Positions 1-6,664 of a DNA stretch of 8,919 nt are shown in pieces. The notes beneath the pieces were generated by a model, which saw only the letters and a list, made by a program, of their open reading frames with translations, had not been told where the DNA came from and did not search any database. The translations under genes and the position numbers were made by a program. Each line of letters begins with the position of its first letter. Positions within the stretch are counted from its first letter, which is position 1. The DNA comes from Lamprocystis purpurea (lineage in GTDB: Bacteria > Pseudomonadota > Gammaproteobacteria > Chromatiales > Chromatiaceae): contig DYRB01000097.1 of assembly GCA_020718945.1 (NCBI GenBank), forward strand, positions 1-8,919, read 5' to 3'.

Positions 1-14
1 GAAGGATCAGAACC

Positions 15-410
15 ATGAGCATCGAAGGCGGCTGCCATTGCGGCGCGGTGCGCTACCGGGTCGAACTCCCGACCCTGGACGACGTGGCCAACTGCCACTG
101 CACCGACTGTCGTGCCCTCTCCGGGGCGCCCTTCACCACCTGGGCCAGCGTCCCCCTGGCCGCCTTCGCCTGGACCCGCGGGACACCCAGGGCCTACCCG
201 TCGAACCCGGGGTGCCGGCGCTGGTCCTGCCCGGTCTGCGGGGCCCAGCTCGCCCTCTATACCGACCTCGCGCCCCAGACCCTGGACATCGCCGTTGGCA
301 CCCTCGACCGCCCCGAGCTTTACCCACTGACACGCAATGTCTGGGTTCGCAGCCGCCTGCCCTGGGTCCAGGGGGACGGCCTGGCGGACGAGGAGGAAGA
401 GGTCCTTTGA
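15..410 (+). CDS. GFA/CENP-V-domain zinc-binding protein
   Basis: A 131-residue protein of the GFA family (Gfa-like, CENP-V fold), a small cytoplasmic zinc protein. The family was named for glutathione-dependent formaldehyde activation, but most members have no proven reaction, so the substrate is unknown here. Zinc ligands are all visible: CHC at residues 7-9, CHCTDC at 27-32 and CPVC at 72-75, in the order and spacing usual for the family. The closing block around residues 108-117 (NVWVRSRLPW) matches the usual C-terminal signature. Length is typical. The ATG at 15 is preceded by AAGGA at 2-6 with 8-base spacing, a good ribosome binding site. The acidic tail (EEEE at 126-129) is unremarkable. 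It is complete; what lies upstream is outside the window. Family assignment is firm, enzymatic role is not. Confidence 0.92.
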   Translation: MSIEGGCHCGAVRYRVELPTLDDVANCHCTDCRALSGAPFTTWASVPLAAFAWTRGTPRAYPSNPGCRRWSCPVCGAQLALYTDLAPQTLDIAVGTLDRPELYPLTRNVWVRSRLPWVQGDGLADEEEEVL

Positions 411-573
411 GGGTGCATCGACCACCCGCCGGCGCCATCAGCCGCACCGCCCTGACTGATCCGGCGGCCACAGGCACCAGTGGACAGACCGGCCTTGCCG
501 TCCAGGGCCGCGAGCCAGGCAAGCCAGATGCGGGCGTCAGAGGCGCCGACGGGCGACTTACGCCGATGATGTG
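411..573. other. Gene-poor stretch after the GFA gene
   Basis: No convincing coding sequence on either strand; the open frames crossing it are arginine/proline-rich or serine-rich antisense products. A short hairpin directly follows the GFA stop (GGGTG at 411-415 with CACCC at 423-427, 7-base loop), but no T tract follows, so it is at most a weak terminator. Composition becomes clearly more AT-rich after about 565, leading into the putative promoter. Confidence 0.5.
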
Positions 574-602
574 TTAACAGCACACACAAGTTCACTGATA
601 AA
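574..602 (+). promoter_or_regulatory. Putative sigma-70-type promoter
   Basis: TTAACA at 574-579 (5 of 6 matches to the -35 consensus) and GATAAA at 597-602 (4 of 6 to the -10 consensus) are separated by 17 bases. This sits in an AT-rich island within GC-rich surroundings. A start around 609 would give a leader of under 20 bases for the small ORF at 627 and would also serve the JAMM-like gene at 809. An imperfect inverted repeat (TGTGT at 570-574 and ACACA at 582-586) overlaps the -35 and could be an operator. Pattern-based only. Confidence 0.4.
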
Positions 603-626
603 TCACTTGCAAGCGCCACACGACTG

Positions 627-728
627 ATGCGCAGCGCGGTGCGCGTGCTCGACCTCGGCATGAGCGAGGGCAACGAGCTGTGGATCAAGGACAAGCAGGG
701 CAAGGAGTACCGCATCGTACTGGGTTGA
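627..728 (+). CDS. Small hypothetical ORF (33 aa)
   Basis: An ATG-started frame of 33 residues (MRSAVRVLDLGMSEG... ending KEYRIVLG), just below the putative promoter. I do not recognise it. The frame is open upstream to 570 without a better start, so it could instead be the preserved 3' end of a degraded gene; read from 570 the product would be about 52 residues. There is no clear Shine-Dalgarno sequence before 627. In favour of coding: the residue mix is ordinary for a soluble protein (alternating charged and hydrophobic, ending in a strand-like EYRIVLG) rather than the Arg/Pro-rich style of antisense frames here. It ends 80 bases before the JAMM-like gene in the same direction. It may be a real small protein, a leader peptide or a remnant. 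Confidence 0.35.
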   Translation: MRSAVRVLDLGMSEGNELWIKDKQGKEYRIVLG

Positions 729-808
729 AGCCGTCATCGACCCCAAGGCACGGCAGCCAGGGCACTGGCCGGGGCAGCCGTCAGGACAACAACCAGGAGG
801 TCTGGAAC

Positions 809-1272
809 ATGAGCCTGCAACGCCTGCGGTTACAGCAGAAGACCGGCGCGGAAATGGCCCTGGAGTACATCTACGACCGACGCTCCCGCCGGTTCTTCCC
901 CCTGGTTACCCGCGGCATCCCTTGCGGCGCCTTCTCCGACCTCACCATCTACCTGGCCGCCTGCCCGCGCTATGTGGTGCTGCCCTGCTTCCACACCCAC
1001 CCTCGCCGTGGAACGAGTTGGGCTTCGAGATGCCCTCTAAGGCCGACTACCACGCCCTCGCGCACCTGCGCCGACACCTCGGGGGTGCCTGGGTGTGTGA
1101 CCGGGTCTTCTTCCCCAGCGGGCGCCAGACCCTGTATGGGATCGACCGCCGGGGGCGCTGCTTCTATTGCCGCCAGGGCCCGCGCCTGGCCTATCTCGAC
1201 TGCATCGACTGGCTACCGAAGCGACATCGACCAAGGTCCGAGGTGCGCATCAACGCCCCAGCAGGCGCATGA
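809..1272 (+). pseudogene. JAMM/MPN (DUF4329-like) metalloprotease gene with a frameshift
   Basis: ATG at 809 follows a perfect AGGAGG (795-800) with 8-base spacing. The first frame gives 64 good residues ending PCFHTH, then turns arginine-rich and runs to a stop at 1379-1381. The frame one base back continues sensibly (PSPWNELGFEMPSKAD...) to the stop at 1270-1272. Joining them near 1000 by adding one C to the CCC at 1000-1002 gives a 154-residue protein with the JAMM motif H62-T-H64-P...S77-K-A-D80 and a candidate upstream catalytic Glu (15 or 19). The 15-residue spacing between H64 and D80 fits my memory of DUF4329-type JAB domains better than the classical ten. JAMM proteins are zinc isopeptidases or peptidases; the target here is unknown. 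Both halves are well preserved, so the lesion is recent or a sequencing error. Its end overlaps the convergent channel gene by 23 bases. Confidence 0.6.
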
Positions 1273-2848
1273 AGCGCTGCAGGACCGTGTCCCGGTGCAG
1301 GGCCTCCATGAGCCCGGCGGGCGGCTGGGTCTTCAGCTCCGCGTAGCGGGCGGCGTTCTCTGCGGCCCGCTGAGCCACTAGCTCCGCCAACCGGGCCGGA
1401 ATGTCCGGGCGCACATTGAGCAACTGCACGAAGGCTGCCTTGGGGAACTCCAAGACCTCCACCTCGGCGTCGGCGGTGACAGTGGCGCTGCGCGGCAGGC
1501 CGGTGACCAGACTCATCTCGCCCATCAGGGCCCCGGGCCCGATGGTGAAGCGGTGGGGCGGCACCTGGCCCTCGAATTCGATCCGCCCGGCAAGGCTACC
1601 GCGCAGTACCACATAGGCCGCCTCCCCCACCTCACCCTGGGTAAACAGGGTCTCGCCCCGGGTGAAGTGCTGTCGGCGGATGGCCCCGGCCACCGGTCGC
1701 AACTCCGCTTCGCTGACCAGGGGCGCCCCGTCCGGACCCACCAGCCATTTGCGGTAGAAGTCGCTGCCCTGCAGGTCGGCCAGGAGGCGTTCGAGCTGCA
1801 CATCCTTGGGCGGCAGGGTGCGCTGGTGGTAGACCACTTCCATGAAATCGGCCAACAGCTTGTCGCTCATGGGGAAGGGGATCTCGATGTTGCGCCGCTT
1901 GAACTGGTACCAGATGCGGGTCTGGACCTCGCTCATCAGGGGCGCACGCTGGCCATAGTGGTCGGTCCAGATATGGAGCACGTAATTGATCCCGAAGTCC
2001 TTGAACTCGGTGAGCAGGGCCTTGGGCGGCGGGTCGCGCAGGACCCCTGGGACGCTCAGCGCCGCCGCCACCAGGGCCTCCTGTACGTCCGCCGGGGCGT
2101 CGGCGTAGCTGGCCCCGACGTTGACATTGATGCGGCGCAATGGTGTCGGGCGGGACATGTTGTGGATCACCGCCTCCGAGACCTTGCTGTTGGGCAGGAT
2201 CAGGATGTGCCCGGCCACAGTGCGCAGCCGGGTCTCCCGCCAGTTGGTGGCCAGGACCTCGCCCTCCACATCCCCTATGGCCACCCAGTCCCCGGGCATG
2301 ACCGAGCGGACTATGTGCATGGAGATGCCGGACATCAGGTTGCCCAGCACCCCTTGCAGGGCGAAACCCACCACGGCGGTCAACAGCGCGGTGGAGGCGA
2401 GCGCGGTGGAGATGTCGAAGCCCAGCACCTCCTGGGCGACCGCCAGCAGGGCCGCCACCATCAGGAAGCCGAAGACGATGTTGCGCACCAGCATGGGGAC
2501 GGCGAAGGGTCGCCCGCGCAGGGCAAAGACGAAGCGCAGGGCGAACTCGGCCGCCTCGATGAAGAGCACCAGCCACCAGAAGGCGAACCAGGCGCGGATC
2601 AGGTCCTTGTGGCCGTCGAGCCAGACCCCGAACCCGGCATGCCAGTGGGCGGCGGAGAGCAACGGCATGGTCAGCAGCAGCACTACAGCGGCCGGGATCA
2701 TCAGGCCCAACAAAACCCACAGGGTCACCCGCTCCGCGGGCATCCCGTCGGCCATGGGCCGGCAGACCCGCGCCCGCACCGCATAGGCCAGGCCCGTCAA
2801 GGCCATGGCGACCAGCGCCGCGATACCCCAACCCATCAGATTGCTCAT
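1250..2848 (-). CDS. MscS-family mechanosensitive channel with C-terminal cyclic-nucleotide-binding domain
   Basis: A 532-residue inner-membrane protein. About four hydrophobic segments (near 5-27, 42-64, 86-110, 118-140) precede the MscS pore helix and hinge (about 148-185, including GFALQGVLGNLMSGI and PGDWV). The cytoplasmic MscS beta and alpha/beta domains follow, with the PNS block (219-221, LPNSKVSEAVIHN) and IEIPFP (321-326). Residues about 385-500 form a cyclic-nucleotide-binding domain with the phosphate-binding cassette GEMSLVTGLPRSATV (443-457); the Glu (444) and Arg (453) needed for ligand contact are present. The cassette closely resembles that of the cAMP-regulated channel MloK1 as I recall it. 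MscS proteins release solutes or ions on membrane tension; the added domain should let cAMP or cGMP tune gating. The ATG at 2848 has only a short-spaced run of G upstream; Met5 is a possible alternative. It lies downstream of an adenylate cyclase gene on the same strand. Confidence 0.93.
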   Translation of the reverse strand: MSNLMGWGIAALVAMALTGLAYAVRARVCRPMADGMPAERVTLWVLLGLMIPAAVVLLLTMPLLSAAHWHAGFGVWLDGHKDLIRAWFAFWWLVLFIEAAEFALRFVFALRGRPFAVPMLVRNIVFGFLMVAALLAVAQEVLGFDISTALASTALLTAVVGFALQGVLGNLMSGISMHIVRSVMPGDWVAIGDVEGEVLATNWRETRLRTVAGHILILPNSKVSEAVIHNMSRPTPLRRINVNVGASYADAPADVQEALVAAALSVPGVLRDPPPKALLTEFKDFGINYVLHIWTDHYGQRAPLMSEVQTRIWYQFKRRNIEIPFPMSDKLLADFMEVVYHQRTLPPKDVQLERLLADLQGSDFYRKWLVGPDGAPLVSEAELRPVAGAIRRQHFTRGETLFTQGEVGEAAYVVLRGSLAGRIEFEGQVPPHRFTIGPGALMGEMSLVTGLPRSATVTADAEVEVLEFPKAAFVQLLNVRPDIPARLAELVAQRAAENAARYAELKTQPPAGLMEALHRDTVLQRFMRLLGR

Positions 2849-2871
2849 GCACCCCCCAAAGACGAACCGTC

Positions 2872-2901
2872 CGCAAATGAACGCAAATTAACGCAAATCA
2901 T
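2872..2901. repeat. Three 10-base iterations (CGCAAATNAA)
   Basis: CGCAAATGAA (2872-2881), CGCAAATTAA (2882-2891) and CGCAAATCAT (2892-2901) follow one another with an exact 10-base period, 24 bases upstream of the channel start codon. On the minus strand it reads as ATTTGCG repeated with TTA/TTC linkers. It is AT-rich against GC-rich surroundings. One-helical-turn phasing near a start codon fits a protein-binding array, but similar strings are, to my memory, scattered between genes in many bacterial genomes, so it may be a dispersed repeat. Confidence 0.7.
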
Positions 2902-2999
2902 CATGTGGTTGAGATCGTCCGGCCGGACGGGGCATGCGCCCCGTCCGTAACGTCTCACAACCCGGCCAGACCGGGGTGCAGCCGCAGCCCCCAAACGTT

Positions 3000-3026
3000 C
3001 GGGACTGGGTTGGAAACCCAGTCCCG
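3000..3026. repeat. Perfect 12-bp inverted repeat (hairpin)
   Basis: Bases 3000-3011 pair perfectly with 3015-3026 around a 3-base loop (GGA): the arm CGGGACTGGGTT faces AACCCAGTCCCG. There is no adjacent T tract on either strand, so it is not a canonical intrinsic terminator. It directly abuts the REP-like palindrome, so the two may form one composite extragenic element lying in the transcript between cyclase and channel. Confidence 0.85.
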
Positions 3027-3053
3027 CGCGGTCGCGGCTGAAGCCGCTCCCAC
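3027..3053. repeat. REP-like extragenic palindrome
   Basis: On the minus strand this reads GGTGGGAGCGGCTTCAGCCG followed by CGACCGC. It matches the GTGGGAGCGGCTT...GCCGCGA style of REP elements familiar from Pseudomonas and other gammaproteobacteria. The core stem GCGGCT (3034-3039) pairs with AGCCGC (3042-3047) around a 2-base loop. Such elements are usually mobilised by RAYT (TnpA-REP) transposases and placed between genes; none is encoded here. It lies 50 bases past the cyclase stop codon, where it could stabilise the cyclase mRNA end or attenuate read-through into the channel gene. Confidence 0.65.
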
Positions 3054-3102
3054 CGACCGAGCGTCGCCGCCAGCAAGGTCGATACCTCCCCAGCCCCGCA
3101 GG

Positions 3103-5130
3103 TTATTTCTCGGTCAACTCCCAGACCCCGTTCCAGTCCGCTGGCGGGTTCGCCAGCAGCCGCTTGCAGCGCTCGGCATAGGCGCGGGAGGCGGCATCTT
3201 CCGGCTGTGCCTCAAACAGGTCCAGGGCCTCGGCCAGCCGGCCCTGGGCAAACAGGGCCCGGGCCGCATCGAACTGCGCCCAGGCGGCCGGGCGCTCCCC
3301 CCCGGGCAGGCCCGCCAGTTCGTAGACCTGCACCGGGGCCTGGCGTCCGACCACCCGCAGCCGGGCCAGGTCCCGCCCGATCCAGTCCCCCCCGGCGGCG
3401 GCCCAGGTGGCTTGCGAGACCATGAGATAAGTCCCGAAGGCCTTGTTCGCCCCCTCCAGGCGTGAGGCGAGGTTGGCCGCGTCCCCCAGGATGGTGTAGT
3501 TAAAGCGCTCCCGGGAGCCCAGATTGCCCACCACCGCCTCCCCTGTGTGCAGCCCGATGCGGGTCCGCAATGGGACCCCGGCCCGGCGCTCGAACTCCGC
3601 GCCCCGCTCCGCCAGGCGCCGCTGGCAGCGCAGGGCGGCGCGACAGGCCCGGGCGGCGTGGTCGGGCTGGGCCAGGGGGGCGTTCCAGAAGGCGACTATG
3701 GCGTCCCCGATGTACTTGTCCAGGTAACCCCCTTCGTCCTTGATCACCGCCCCCATGTCGCTCAGGTAGTCGTTGAGGAGCGCCGTGAGCACCGCCGGGT
3801 CCAGGCGCTCGGAGAAGCCGGAGAACCCCTCGATGTCGGAGAAGAAGACAGTGATCTCGCGCTTCTCCCCACCCAGGCGCAGCCGCCCCGGGTCGGCCAG
3901 CAGTTGCTCGATCACCTCGGCCCCCAGGTAGTGGCGGAAGGCGTTCTTGATGAAGGCCTTCTGCCGCCCCTCCCGGGCATAGTTCAGGACCAGGGCGCCG
4001 ATCAAGGCCAGGGCCACCGCCACCAGGCCGACCACCATGGGCCACCAAAACCCGAGGGCGTAGGCTGCAAACCCGAACCCCAGGGGGACGGGTAGGGCCA
4101 GGGCGAAGGCAATGAGGCTGCCCCGGGCCTTGCGCGCCCCCAGGCCCAGCCAGGCGGCGGCCCAGGCCATGAGGGCGGCGCCGCTCGCCACCCAGGCCGG
4201 CGGGGCGTCGCGCAACAGGTCCCCGGTCAGCAGGTTATCGAGCGCCGTGGCGTGGACCTCCACCCCGGGGTAGATGCGCCGCAGGGGCGTGGGGTGCAGG
4301 TCCAAGAGCCCGGGGGCGGAGAAGCCGAAGAAGACATAGGCATCGCGGAATACCTCCGGGTCCAGCCCGGCCGCCTCGCCGGCCTGGAGCCTGAGTTCCG
4401 CCTGAATCACCGCCGCCGCGCTGTAGGTCCTGTGGGCCCCGTCTGCCCCGGCGAAGTTGAGAATCAGACGGTTGCCGGCATCCACCGGGATGCTATGCCC
4501 GCCCAGGCGCAGCCGGCCGGGTTCGACGTGCAGGTCCCCGGCGGCGTCGGCCAGCCCGACCTGCCAGGCGGCCAGGCCCAGGGACGGGACTGGTTGGCCG
4601 GCGACGCTGCGCAGCAGGGTGGAGCGCCGGATGATGCCGTCCGGGTCGGGCTCGTCGCTCACGTTGCCCAGCCGGGTCGCGGCGGCGGCCACCTCGGGGA
4701 TGGGTTCGGAGGTGCGGTCGCGGCCGTAGAAGGCGGCGGCGATGAAGGGGCCGTGCCGCTCGATGGCCGCGGCCAGGGCCTGGTCGTCGGCGACCCCGTA
4801 GACCGAAGGCTCGCTGAAGAGGACATCGAAGGCCACCACCCGGGCCCCGCCCCTGTGGAGAAAGTCCAGCAGGGCCCCGTAGACCTCCCGCGGCCAGGGC
4901 CAGGACCAGTGCATCTCCCGGGCGCCCCAGTCCAGGCTGGCCTGGTCCAGCAGTATTACCTTGACCTGGGGGCTGGGGGCGCGGGCGGGGGCGAAGGCGG
5001 CGACCCGCCAGGCCCAGGCGGACCATTCCAGCCGGTCCAAGGCCCCGCCGAGCCACAGGGCGCAGGCCAGGGCCGCGGCGGCGGCGCCGACGGCGAGGCT
5101 GGAGGGCAGTCGTGATCGAAACCCGGCCAT
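3103..5130 (-). CDS. CHASE2-domain class III adenylate cyclase
   Basis: A 675-residue membrane enzyme expected to make cAMP from ATP. After an N-terminal membrane helix (about 12-30) comes a periplasmic CHASE2 sensor (about 50-305; VVAFDVLFSEPSV and DPDGIIRRS are typical motifs). Three membrane helices follow (about 312-330, 337-358, 362-384), then a linker and a cytoplasmic class III cyclase domain (about 422-605). The whole catalytic set is visible: metal-binding D432 and D476, purine-selecting K472 and T546 (Lys/Thr indicates ATP rather than GTP), and transition-state N553 and R557. The C-terminal tail (about 615-675, ending DWNGVWELTEK) is usual in CHASE2 cyclases. The CHASE2 ligand is unknown for the family. 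The ATG at 5130 has only a weak AAGG upstream. The gene begins 69 bases after the M48 protease gene and precedes the nucleotide-binding channel gene on the same strand. Confidence 0.95.
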   Translation of the reverse strand: MAGFRSRLPSSLAVGAAAAALACALWLGGALDRLEWSAWAWRVAAFAPARAPSPQVKVILLDQASLDWGAREMHWSWPWPREVYGALLDFLHRGGARVVAFDVLFSEPSVYGVADDQALAAAIERHGPFIAAAFYGRDRTSEPIPEVAAAATRLGNVSDEPDPDGIIRRSTLLRSVAGQPVPSLGLAAWQVGLADAAGDLHVEPGRLRLGGHSIPVDAGNRLILNFAGADGAHRTYSAAAVIQAELRLQAGEAAGLDPEVFRDAYVFFGFSAPGLLDLHPTPLRRIYPGVEVHATALDNLLTGDLLRDAPPAWVASGAALMAWAAAWLGLGARKARGSLIAFALALPVPLGFGFAAYALGFWWPMVVGLVAVALALIGALVLNYAREGRQKAFIKNAFRHYLGAEVIEQLLADPGRLRLGGEKREITVFFSDIEGFSGFSERLDPAVLTALLNDYLSDMGAVIKDEGGYLDKYIGDAIVAFWNAPLAQPDHAARACRAALRCQRRLAERGAEFERRAGVPLRTRIGLHTGEAVVGNLGSRERFNYTILGDAANLASRLEGANKAFGTYLMVSQATWAAAGGDWIGRDLARLRVVGRQAPVQVYELAGLPGGERPAAWAQFDAARALFAQGRLAEALDLFEAQPEDAASRAYAERCKRLLANPPADWNGVWELTEK

Positions 5131-5199
5131 GCTCAGCGCCTTAGGCCAGCCCCTGGGCGCGGATCCTGGGGGCCGGCCATGCCCTGGGGCCCTGGCCGC

Positions 5200-6129
5200 C
5201 TAGCGGACCCCGGCCATGGCGGCAGCGTAGCGCCGCTGGCGGGCCGCGGGTGCGGCGGCGGCCGTAGAACCGCTGACCAGGGGCTTGAGTTGATCGATGC
5301 GGTCCTGGGGCGAGGGGTGGGTCTGGCTGAAGCCCCCCGGGTGCTGCGCCAGGACCGCCTGCATCCGGGCCAGGCTGTCCACCAGGGCCTGGGGGTTGTA
5401 GCCGGTGGCCTTGAGGGTCCGCACCGCCGCCGCGTCGGCCTGGTACTCGAGTCCACGCGAATAGCCGTCGTTCATCAGGGTGGTGGTGATGTCCTTGATG
5501 CTGTCCTCGAAGGCCCGGGTCAGTTCCGAGACCTGGGACCCGCCGTATTGCTTGGCGCCCTCTACCGCCAACACCGTCAAGGCCGTGTTGAGGCGCCCGG
5601 TTTTGATCGCCTTGAGGCCGTCCTGGTTCTGGACATGGGCGATCTCGTGGGCCAGGACCGCGGCCAGTTCGTCTTCGTTTTGGGTCGAGCGCAACATGCC
5701 CCGGGTGACCATGATCAGGCCCCCGGGGGCGGCGAAGGCATTGACCTGGTCACTTTCCAACACCTGGAAACGGTAGCCGCCCCGTGTCAGGGGCCGGCCC
5801 GAGTGAGACGCGAGGTTCTGGCCGACATCGTTGACGTAGCGATTGAGGGCCGCCTTGTCATAGGGCCTGTGCTTGGCCATGACCGTGGCTGCAACGGAGC
5901 GCCCTATGTAGTACTCCTGCTCCGGGGTGATGTCGTGGAAGGTCTTGGCCGTGGCCCCGGCGACCTTGGTGAAGGAGTCGACCTGGGACGAGGACACCAA
6001 CCCGGTCTGGCTGGCAAGTTTGCCCACGGCGCCGAGACCCGCGTCCATGTCGGGGACGGTAACGCAGCCGCCGACCAATAGGGCAAAGCTCGCGCCAGCG
6101 AGGACCGAGACCAGTCTGGTACTTTTCAC
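5200..6129 (-). CDS. M48-family metalloprotease lipoprotein
   Basis: A 309-residue zinc protease of the M48 family, related in layout to LoiP/YggG and BepA, which act on misfolded envelope proteins. The start is GTG at 6129: it gives a clean lipoprotein signal (VKSTRLVSVLAG..., lipobox LLVGGC, lipid-bearing C22) and has GGAGG 6 bases upstream. An ATG at 6408 in the same frame would bury the signal peptide. The peptidase domain shows HEIAH (H161, E162, H165), the third zinc ligand E228 in GLEYQADAAAV, and the THPSPQDRI block (270-278). An Ala-rich tail ends the protein. No second Cys follows the lipobox Cys. The start overlaps the stop of the SH3 gene as GTGA, implying translational coupling. 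It is probably anchored in a membrane facing the periplasm; the exact substrate is unknown. Confidence 0.93.
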   Translation of the reverse strand: MKSTRLVSVLAGASFALLVGGCVTVPDMDAGLGAVGKLASQTGLVSSSQVDSFTKVAGATAKTFHDITPEQEYYIGRSVAATVMAKHRPYDKAALNRYVNDVGQNLASHSGRPLTRGGYRFQVLESDQVNAFAAPGGLIMVTRGMLRSTQNEDELAAVLAHEIAHVQNQDGLKAIKTGRLNTALTVLAVEGAKQYGGSQVSELTRAFEDSIKDITTTLMNDGYSRGLEYQADAAAVRTLKATGYNPQALVDSLARMQAVLAQHPGGFSQTHPSPQDRIDQLKPLVSGSTAAAAPAARQRRYAAAMAGVR

Positions 6130-6623
6130 TTGGTTCCTCCGGGCGGGGTCAGGCCGCCGGCCTGGGCGAAGCGTTGCAACTCGGACCTGGGCACCTGCGC
6201 CCTCTCCATGCGGTCCACCCAGGCGAAGTCCAGGTTCGGGTTGGCACGCCGGAACTCGGCCTCCGTACTGGCCCCGAACCCTTTGCCGGCCAGGGCCATC
6301 TCGCTGGCGGAGGCGCCGGTGTTCACCTGGGCGCCCGTGTTCACTTTTGCCCCGCTGCTGGACTTGAGGGCCCCGGCACTGGCGATCACCGCCGACCTGG
6401 GAACCCAACCGGTGGTCCCAGACGGGGTGCGCACCTGCTGCCAGTCACCCTGGGCGTTCAGGCCCTCGACCGTCTGCCCCTGGGTCAAGGTGCCTACCAC
6501 CGGGCTAAGAAAGGACGGGTTACCCCGCATCTGGGCGTTTTTCTGCTCGACCCGCAGGGGTGCCGCCAGTGCCGCACCGGCAAGGCAGAGCAGGACGAGG
6601 GCGGCCAAGGCATGTCTGGTCAT
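6126..6623 (-). CDS. Secreted SH3-domain protein, partner of the M48 protease
   Basis: A 165-residue exported protein. The ATG at 6623 gives a signal peptide (MTRHALAALVLLCLAGAALA, cleavage likely near residue 20 or 21). The frame is open to 6767 but that extension looks like untranslated leader. Residues about 22-80 form a bacterial SH3-like domain (MRGNPSFLSPVVGTLTQGQT ... WQQV ... GTTGWVPRSAV), a fold that often binds peptidoglycan or peptides. A Gly/Ser/Ala-rich linker with a duplicated VNTGA (near 106 and 111) is followed by a C-terminal part (about 117-165, FRRANPNLDFAWVDRMERA) that I do not recognise as a named domain. The stop codon overlaps the GTG start of the M48 protease, so the two are likely made together, and it may act as an adaptor or wall anchor for the protease. 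That role is an inference. No strong ribosome binding site is seen. Confidence 0.85.
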   Translation of the reverse strand: MTRHALAALVLLCLAGAALAAPLRVEQKNAQMRGNPSFLSPVVGTLTQGQTVEGLNAQGDWQQVRTPSGTTGWVPRSAVIASAGALKSSSGAKVNTGAQVNTGASASEMALAGKGFGASTEAEFRRANPNLDFAWVDRMERAQVPRSELQRFAQAGGLTPPGGTK

Positions 6624-6664
6624 GGGCTTAGGCGGGCAATCCAGGGTGAGCGTGGGGTTGGCGG

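Noticed and set aside
570..586. CRP-like site (TGTGT...ACACA)
   Set aside because: The arms are separated by 7 bases and do not match TGTGA-N6-TCACA; kept only as a possible operator.
320..715. 131-residue minus-strand frame across the GFA gene end
   Set aside because: Serine/arginine-rich product antisense to the GFA gene and the small ORF, with no domain features.
680..808. Upstream ATG at 680 extending the JAMM-like gene
   Set aside because: The perfect AGGAGG points to the ATG at 809, and the extra 43 residues look random and overlap the small ORF.
990..1010. Programmed ribosomal frameshifting in the JAMM-like gene
   Set aside because: No recognisable slippery heptamer or stimulatory structure at the join; deletion or sequencing error is simpler.
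1553..2950. Long plus-strand open frame opposite the channel gene
   Set aside because: Its product is Gly/Gln/His-rich without domain features, whereas the minus strand encodes a clear MscS-CNB protein; it is an antisense artefact of high GC.
4252..5115. Long plus-strand open frame opposite the cyclase gene
   Set aside because: Low-complexity Gly/Pro/Val-rich product and no ribosome binding site; shadow of the cyclase.
6130..6408. ATG at 6408 as the M48 protease start
   Set aside because: It would bury the lipoprotein signal peptide and overlap most of the SH3 gene; GTG at 6129 has GGAGG and the lipobox at the right distance.
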